From DAOVRL01 sp023128595 (GTDB taxonomy: Bacteria; Planctomycetota; Phycisphaerae; Sedimentisphaerales; Anaerobacaceae), in contig DAOVRL010000161.1 in assembly GCA_030628155.1 (NCBI GenBank), positions 1-10,200 on the forward strand: a stretch of 10,200 nucleotides of DNA. The letters are read 5' to 3'. The notes under the pieces are model-generated. The model was not told the DNA's origin, searched no databases, and saw nothing but the letters and a program-made list of their open reading frames with translations. The stretch's first letter is position 1. Each line of letters begins with the position of its first letter. Below, piece after piece: positions 5,942 through 10,200 of this stretch. The position numbers and the translations under genes were made by a program.

Positions 5942-6607
5942 ATGATAACAGAACAACTAACTGAAATTTACAAATTGCTCTTCGAGTCTTTCGGCCCTCA
6001 GCACTGGTGGCCCGGCGAAACACAATTCGAGATTATCACAGGCGCTATACTCACGCAGAACACAAGCTGGGCCAACGTCGAAAAAGCAATAGCAAACCTA
6101 AAATCAGCCGATCGTCTGATGCCTGAAAAGCTTCACAGCCTCGACCACTCCCAGCTCGCCGAGCTCATCCGCCCGGCCGGCTACTTCAACATTAAGGCAA
6201 AACGCCTAAAGAGCTTCTTAAACTGGCTCTTCGACAATTACCACGGACAGCTAACAGCACTCGAAGCTATGCACACGTACCACTTAAGAACCGAGCTTCT
6301 CGCCGTAAAAGGCATCGGCCCCGAAACCGCCGACTCTATCCTGCTCTACGCCTTCGACCGGCCCATCTTCGTCGTCGATGCCTACACCGCCCGCATCGCA
6401 GTCCGCCACCACCTGATCGAGCCGGACGCCGACTACGAGCAGTTGCAGGACCTGTTCCAATCGAATCTCCCTCAGGATGTGCGCCTCTTCAACGAATACC
6501 ACGCATTGCTGGTGCGGCTGGGTAAAGACCTCTGCAAGCCAAAACCGAAATGCCCAGCCTGCCCGCTGCAACACCTGCCTCATACAATCGAGGTCGAGGA
6601 CTTTTGA
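5942..6607 (+). CDS. Endonuclease III-like HhH-GPD DNA glycosylase
   Basis: The 221-residue protein has the HhH-GPD fold for base excision repair. Key features are WWPGETQFEIITGAILTQNT (22-41), the helix-hairpin-helix LLAVKGIGPETA (119-130) and the catalytic aspartate in VVDAYTARI (D146). The position of the endonuclease III catalytic lysine (GRKTAN) is E128 (GPETAD), so it should be a monofunctional glycosylase without strong lyase activity, closer to MagIII-like 3-methyladenine glycosylases than to true Nth. Of the four iron-sulfur cysteines only three remain (C198, C204, C207) with altered spacing, so an intact [4Fe-4S] cluster is doubtful. ATG 5942 has an AGG ribosome site about 7 bases upstream. 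It converges on the permease gene with 15 bp between the stops. Confidence 0.88.
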   Translation: MITEQLTEIYKLLFESFGPQHWWPGETQFEIITGAILTQNTSWANVEKAIANLKSADRLMPEKLHSLDHSQLAELIRPAGYFNIKAKRLKSFLNWLFDNYHGQLTALEAMHTYHLRTELLAVKGIGPETADSILLYAFDRPIFVVDAYTARIAVRHHLIEPDADYEQLQDLFQSNLPQDVRLFNEYHALLVRLGKDLCKPKPKCPACPLQHLPHTIEVEDF

Positions 6608-6622
6608 ATAGCCGGGATGTGG

Positions 6623-8023
6623 TCAGTGCATACGACGCTTGCCGACGAGGCACCATTTGGAGCAGATGTGCCGCAGGGTCAGCAGGAAAACGCCCCAACT
6701 TGCGACGAGAAGACTCACAACATATACCGGAGTGACGAGACGCTTGACGTGCTCTCGCCAGCCAAAGGCCAGAAACATGGTCACGTACAAAGGCAGCATC
6801 AGTGCGCCAAAGAGGAGGAAGGGCATTCTGTTGAAGACCAATTGCATCGTAGAGGCAAACGGCAGGAATAGCAAAGGCACGATAGCAACGCGAGGATCGA
6901 TGGGCCGGAAACTCAAGGTGTGGCCTTCAAGGGAGAAGGTCGGCATGAACCTCGCAAAGAGAATCGACAGGCCGGATATGACCAGTGTCCCCATGCAAAG
7001 CAAGACGGCATCGGTGACGGCCAGCCACAAAGTCGTTGTGTACCTCTGGCGCCTGCCTCCGGAGATCAGCATCGTCGAATAAACCGGAGGCTGGCGGCCC
7101 ATAGCCAACATCGCAGGCACCAGGACTAAAGCGGCCACGGTGGCCTGGCCCACATAGCCGAACATGATTGTGAACACCGGAAGAAAAAGCAGGATGTTTT
7201 GCCACCGAGATACGGTCAAAGCAGATGTGCAGTACAACGCCCCCCAGAAGAATCGTCCAGGCCCGCGATAGTCGTATTTATCCATTCGCCCAAGAAACCA
7301 CTTCGAGACCCAGGGCCTTGGGTGCTTTCTGAACCTCCCCCGTTTGGTCCCTAAACGGGCGTTGGTGTGCCGCTTGAGCTTCTCCATGTTGAATGTATCT
7401 ATAAATCCGATCCACGGCGCAGCGCAATACCGCCGGGCCAGCCCCGCCCTGCCAAGCCAAACCCACATCGCGATGCTCGTGAGAATCCCCACCAAGACGA
7501 CCGGAAAGACATTCCCCATAATGATACGCTCCAGCACCACGTTTAAGTGATAGTGCTCGCCTGCAATGATGGTTAACGGCCCTATCACAAAAATGATCCA
7601 CGCATTCATGCCGACCATTGCAGGCAGGACTCCGGCCATAAAGAACGTCAATCCTGCAAAGAAGGCTGAGCAGACCACAAGAAGCAGTGGCCCGCCGGCC
7701 AAGTCAGGATACCTCAGAAAGAGCATCGAACAGACGCCGCTTGTCGTTATGGCCGTCCAGAACACATATCGCCGACAGACCCGGCGGTGCCCGGGCAGGC
7801 AATAGGAAAGGGGCTTCGAGAGCACCTCCATCTGAGGCAAGGTCGCCAGGAATCCGATGAAAAAAGGCAATACTGCAAACCCAATGAATTCGCCCTCGCC
7901 GGCCCTGGGGTGTTCCAAGGGATCCTTAATAACGGTGAAGGCGACAATTCCAAACAATGGATAAACCAGCCAGAGACCACGCCGTTGATACAAATGCTTC
8001 AAATTTACACTTAAAATACTCAT
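6623..8023 (-). CDS. ABC transporter permease of the YtrA-type operon
   Basis: This is a 466-residue, strongly hydrophobic multi-pass protein with roughly ten to twelve candidate membrane helices in two blocks. They are separated by a basic cytoplasmic loop (roughly residues 195-265) containing NMEKLKRHTNARLGTKRGRF. It is the last gene of the regulator-ATPase-permease operon and presumably forms the membrane channel, as a homodimer since only one permease is present. No family-specific motif identifies the substrate. In related operons, export of peptides or antibiotics and cell-envelope stress are typical. ATG 8023 is chosen over the GTG at 8032, because GGAG (8032-8035) lies 8 bases before the ATG and overlaps the GTG. 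It is 86 bp from the ATPase stop, a gap partly filled by a heptamer repeat. Confidence 0.85.
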   Translation of the reverse strand: MSILSVNLKHLYQRRGLWLVYPLFGIVAFTVIKDPLEHPRAGEGEFIGFAVLPFFIGFLATLPQMEVLSKPLSYCLPGHRRVCRRYVFWTAITTSGVCSMLFLRYPDLAGGPLLLVVCSAFFAGLTFFMAGVLPAMVGMNAWIIFVIGPLTIIAGEHYHLNVVLERIIMGNVFPVVLVGILTSIAMWVWLGRAGLARRYCAAPWIGFIDTFNMEKLKRHTNARLGTKRGRFRKHPRPWVSKWFLGRMDKYDYRGPGRFFWGALYCTSALTVSRWQNILLFLPVFTIMFGYVGQATVAALVLVPAMLAMGRQPPVYSTMLISGGRRQRYTTTLWLAVTDAVLLCMGTLVISGLSILFARFMPTFSLEGHTLSFRPIDPRVAIVPLLFLPFASTMQLVFNRMPFLLFGALMLPLYVTMFLAFGWREHVKRLVTPVYVVSLLVASWGVFLLTLRHICSKWCLVGKRRMH

Positions 8024-8070
8024 TTTTTTCACTCCGGCTATAACCCCAGTAATTTTGGTCTTCTCACCGA

Positions 8071-8119
8071 CTCAATTCCAACTCGCAACTCCCAACTATG
8101 AACCACGAACTACGAACTA
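8071..8119. repeat. Heptamer tandem repeat across an operon junction
   Basis: Seven consecutive 7-bp units read CTCAATT, CCAACTC, GCAACTC, CCAACTA, TGAACCA, CGAACTA, CGAACTA. The last two are identical and the rest drift from a YGAACTA/SCAACTC theme. The array covers the ATPase stop codon (8110-8112), so the last codons of that gene come from the repeat, and it fills more than half of the gap to the permease gene. Because 7 is not a multiple of 3, unit gain or loss moves the stop codon. Confidence 0.75.
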
Positions 8120-9000
8120 ACTACTATCTTGTAAATATCTTCCAACGGCAGTGTCTGTATGTCGGCCCGGCAGTTGAGGCTCTCGGCTTGCTGCTGTAAT
8201 TGCTCTGGCGGACAATTCTCCACCGTTAAGATAGCCTCTCCATTGGCTCGTCTGCAGTCCAGGACGTTTGTAAAGGGGAGCTCACCGGGTAGCTCGCCGC
8301 TCAGGGCGCTGAGCCGGACGCGGGAATAGCGCTCCCGCAATTCATCGAAGCCTAAGTCCAGAAGGATGCGGCCGGTCTTCATTATCACGAGGTGGTCGAT
8401 TACCTTCTCTATGTCGCTGAGGATATGCGAGGAAATGATAATCGTGCGGTTCTCGTCCTGGATGAACTGCAGCAGCAGGTCCAGGAAATTCGCCCGCATC
8501 ACCGGATCCAGTGCCGCCGCCGGCTCATCTAATATCAGCAGCTCCGGCTCAAAGCCTATCGCCAAGAGTATCGCCAGCTTCTGCCGCTGGCCCGGCGAGA
8601 GCGACCCGACACGTGCTTCGGTCGAGATTTCATAATCGGCTACGTATTTCGCTTCAAGCTCTTTGTTCCAGTTGGGATAGTAGGCACTAACGTAGCGAAT
8701 CAACTGCCCGGCCTTCATCCAGTCGATAAGCTCACCTTCTTGATGCACGTAACCAATTCGTCCGAGCTCTTCCGGTCCGAGCTTGGCGGCGTTGCAGCCG
8801 AACGTCGTGCACCGGCCCTCGTCCGCTAAGTACAGCCCGATTATGTGACGAAGCAGCGTGCTCTTACCCGCTCCGTTGGCACCTGCCAAACCGATGATAC
8901 TGCCCTTGAAGATACTCAGGTCAACGCTGGCAAGCGCCTGTGTCTTGCCGAACCGTTTGCTCACGCCCTGCATCTGCACTATGGCGTTTTCGTTAGTCAT
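8110..9000 (-). CDS. ABC transporter ATP-binding protein, YtrB/BcrA-like
   Basis: The 296-residue protein has a complete ABC ATPase: Walker A GANGAGKST (40-48), Q-loop Q87 (YVHQEGE), signature SLSPGQ (133-138), Walker B LLILDEP (154-160) and H-loop H192 (IIISSH). The signature has P in place of the usual G (LSGGQ), which is common in this subfamily. A C-terminal domain of about 80 residues follows. It powers the permease encoded next. The ATG overlaps the end of the regulator gene by 8 bases and has GGAG 8 bases upstream inside that gene, so translation is probably coupled. The last residues and the TAG stop lie inside a 7-bp tandem repeat, so the natural C-terminus may have been altered. Confidence 0.93.
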   Translation of the reverse strand: MTNENAIVQMQGVSKRFGKTQALASVDLSIFKGSIIGLAGANGAGKSTLLRHIIGLYLADEGRCTTFGCNAAKLGPEELGRIGYVHQEGELIDWMKAGQLIRYVSAYYPNWNKELEAKYVADYEISTEARVGSLSPGQRQKLAILLAIGFEPELLILDEPAAALDPVMRANFLDLLLQFIQDENRTIIISSHILSDIEKVIDHLVIMKTGRILLDLGFDELRERYSRVRLSALSGELPGELPFTNVLDCRRANGEAILTVENCPPEQLQQQAESLNCRADIQTLPLEDIYKIVVSS

Positions 9001-9397
9001 TTGAGTGACTCCTCGATTTCGAATCGTACTTTCGATATAGTTTGCCTAACATCTCCCCGACCTTCTCTTGCCGTATTCCAAACTGGACCGCCGTCGTCAC
9101 GGCCTTCGTCAATGCCTCCTCCAAAAGCCTCGCTTTCGTTCGGCCCTTCTGGTCTTTACGCAGTTTCGCCACGAACAGCCCGACCCCGCGCCGCCTCTCT
9201 ACCAGCCCCTCGACCTCGAGCAGCGAGTACGCCTTGCTGATGGTCATCGGATTCACCCGGAGCTGCGCCGCTAAGTCCCGCACCGAGACCAACTGCTCGC
9301 CCTGGCCCAATTGACCGGCCATTATCTGAAGGCGAATCTGCTCGATAACCTGCCGATAGATGGGCTGGCCGCTGTGATGATCAATCTCAAGTAACAT
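8993..9397 (-). CDS. GntR-family regulator, YtrA subfamily
   Basis: This is a 134-residue repressor-type protein. It has the short N-terminal GntR winged helix (about 10-78) with QPIYRQVIEQIRLQI, SVRDLAAQLRVNPMTISKAY and the wing LVERRRGVGLFV, and only a short helical tail, as in the YtrA subfamily, which lacks a large effector domain. YtrA proteins normally control the ABC transporter genes they are encoded with. Here the ATPase gene overlaps its 3' end by 8 bases and the permease gene follows. An inverted repeat at 9422-9447 lies over its promoter, so autoregulation is likely. The ribosome site is modest (AGGA about 11 bases before ATG 9397). Confidence 0.93.
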   Translation of the reverse strand: MLLEIDHHSGQPIYRQVIEQIRLQIMAGQLGQGEQLVSVRDLAAQLRVNPMTISKAYSLLEVEGLVERRRGVGLFVAKLRKDQKGRTKARLLEEALTKAVTTAVQFGIRQEKVGEMLGKLYRKYDSKSRSHSND

Positions 9398-9421
9398 GAC
9401 TGCTTCTGTCCTTGCCTGTAT

Positions 9422-9447
9422 TAGTGTATTACTTGCCTAATACACTA
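9422..9447. promoter_or_regulatory. YtrA-type operator
   Basis: TAGTGTATTA (9422-9431) and TAATACACTA (9438-9447) are perfect 10-bp complements with a 6-bp centre. The core reads AGTGTA, 12 bp, TACACT, close to the inverted repeat I recall for Bacillus YtrA (same half-sites, about 13 bp apart). It covers the region from the -10 box to about +15 of the operon promoter, which is a typical repressor position. Confidence 0.8.
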
Positions 9448-9472
9448 TGCGATTTTGACAGGCATTGTTCAA
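9444..9472 (-). promoter_or_regulatory. Promoter of the YtrA-ABC operon
   Basis: On the minus strand TTGAAC (9467-9472), a 17-bp spacer and CATAGT (9444-9449) are each 4/6 to consensus. Predicted start is near 9437, with a leader of about 40 bases to ATG 9397. It is overlapped by the operator at 9422-9447. Confidence 0.55.
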
Positions 9473-9811
9473 CAAAAATTTGGAATTTTTTCAAAAATTC
9501 TTGAAAATCCGCCGAATTCTCCACCACAAATCTCGCACTGTATAGTAGTTATCCCTCTAAAACGTCAGAAATGGCAGTTTCTCCCTATTCTGAGATAGGA
9601 ATAGTGCTTGGAGGATTGAGAAATATGTGGTATATTAGTAAGCCTCTCATTAAAACACCCGCCAAGTTTCCACTCTCTCCAGTCCATATATCCCTTATGC
9701 AGAGAACCTCATAACATGCTGTTGGCCCCAATGCGATAAACTCCAGCCGCGAAGCGGCTACTTTGGTTGCCGCTATGCTGCTCCAAGTTAATCAGTGTCA
9801 AAAAAATTCAC
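9473..9811. other. Intergenic DNA without a recognisable gene
   Basis: No plausible coding frame is seen on either strand. The only clear structure is a small hairpin with 6-bp arms AGCCGC (9745-9750) and GCGGCT (9754-9759) around GAA. It has no T-run after it on either strand, so I do not call it a terminator. The part nearest the operon (9473-9491) belongs to the block shared with the left edge of the window. Confidence 0.6.
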
Positions 9812-9840
9812 TTGACATCTAACCCTCTTCCGTGTATAAT
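9812..9840 (+). promoter_or_regulatory. Perfect consensus sigma70 promoter
   Basis: TTGACA (9812-9817), exactly 17 bp, and TATAAT (9835-9840) match the consensus at all twelve positions. Transcription would start near 9847 and run right, through the 20-bp tandem repeat, toward the window edge. No gene with a ribosome site follows within the window. Confidence 0.8.
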
Positions 9841-9996
9841 ACCTATCGAACTAATAGCGGATCCTTGATATTCAATACTCACCCTGCTCAATTTACTGGC
9901 CCGAACCAACATAACCCATTACCTGACCATTACTTATGAAAACCAAAGCCCAAATCAAACCTCCCATCCCAATGATCTTATCTGCCTATAAAGCAG

Positions 9997-10066
9997 CTCT
10001 ACTTATGTCGAGAACCCTCTACACTTGTCGAGAGAACTCTACAAATGTCGAGAGAACTCTACAAAT
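9997..10066 (+). repeat. 20-bp tandem repeat, about 3.5 copies
   Basis: Units begin at 9997, 10017, 10037 and 10057 (partial). The best unit is CTCTACAAATGTCGAGAGAA (10037-10056). The third copy differs from the second at two positions, and the first copy differs more. Each unit junction holds the near-dyad AGAG-AA-CTCT. The period of about two helical turns would place protein sites on the same DNA face. It lies about 150 bp downstream of the consensus promoter. Confidence 0.8.
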
Positions 10067-10173
10067 CACCCCCTTTTTATGCAAAACAAACCCAATTTCT
10101 ACCGAGGCAAAAACGAACCTAACCCTATATATAAAAAAGGTTTACGAAAATTTCATACCCCCTCGGACAATGA

Positions 10174-10200
10174 AAAACGAACCCAAAACGAACCCAAAAC
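10174..10200 (+). repeat. 11-bp tandem repeat at the right edge
   Basis: AAAACGAACCC repeats at 10174-10184 and 10185-10195, with a third copy cut by the window end. Degenerate relatives (AAAACAAACCC near 10083, AAAACGAACCT near 10112) lie just upstream, so the array is part of the low-complexity tract. Confidence 0.8.

Larger units (their letters stand above)
9936..10200 (+). other. Open low-complexity frame running off the window
   Basis: From ATG 9936 the frame is open for at least 88 codons to the window end. No ribosome site precedes the ATG. The later part is rich in Lys, Asn, Pro and Thr (such as CKTNPISTEAKTNLTLYIKK and MKNEPKTNPK). A second frame starting at ATG 10079 is also open and gives a similar composition (MQNKPNFYRGKNEPNP). 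I recall such strings as a widespread low-complexity DNA repeat in Phycisphaerae genomes, often mis-annotated as proteins. I therefore treat it as repeat DNA, not a gene. Confidence 0.5.

Noticed and set aside
9530..9560. Minus-strand peptide with a CxxC pattern (CEICGGEF)
   Set aside because: It is a very short frame with a single cysteine pair and no start or ribosome site; chance is likely.
1..10200. Defence island, toxin-antitoxin pair, CRISPR array or mobile element
   Set aside because: No nuclease, Cas, toxin, transposase or integrase motif was found. The CPBP protease alone does not make a defence system, and its neighbours are unrelated housekeeping-type genes.

Overview
The window looks like chromosomal DNA from a planctomycete, most likely of the Phycisphaerae/Sedimentisphaerales type. 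This is inferred from a DUF2617-type protein, a bacterial serpin, a decayed TPR tail of a kind I associate with planctomycete proteins, a YtrA-type ABC operon, and low-complexity intergenic DNA with short tandem repeats (Lys/Asn/Pro/Thr-rich when translated). No rRNA, tRNA, CRISPR array, transposase or phage gene was seen.

Layout. Positions 1-636 hold no convincing gene. They contain an 83-bp imperfect hairpin, a promoter/operator module facing left, a perfect 16-bp-arm dyad built from two CAGTATACTG palindromes, and degenerate direct repeats leading to a PadR-family regulator (637-969). Two bases after PadR is a strongly ribosome-bound but truncated reading frame that looks like the start of a HAAS-type partner protein. 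On the minus strand follows an exported serpin (1194-2489). A near-consensus promoter then drives a plus-strand two-helix membrane protein with four TPR-like repeats (2757-3746). Next come a decayed TPR-type gene end (about 3863-4123), a minus-strand DUF2617 gene with an excellent promoter (4136-4681), a minus-strand CPBP (CAAX-type) membrane protease (4892-5848), and a divergent plus-strand endonuclease III-like DNA glycosylase (5942-6607).

The right part is a three-gene minus-strand operon: GntR/YtrA regulator (8993-9397), ABC ATPase (8110-9000) and a multi-pass permease (6623-8023). The regulator and ATPase genes overlap by 8 bp. A 10-bp-arm inverted repeat close to the YtrA-type AGTGTA...TACACT site overlaps the promoter, suggesting autorepression. 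A 7-bp tandem repeat covers the ATPase stop codon and the gap to the permease.

Positions 9473-10200 have no recognised gene. A perfect consensus promoter (TTGACA, 17 bp, TATAAT) there faces a 20-bp tandem repeat and an open low-complexity frame that runs off the window. The upstream sequences at the left edge and in front of the YtrA operon share a 38-bp block (29/38 identical), so two related regulatory modules flank the window. I found no clear new defence or biosynthetic system. The least explained items are the repeat/promoter architecture and the two-helix TPR-like protein.
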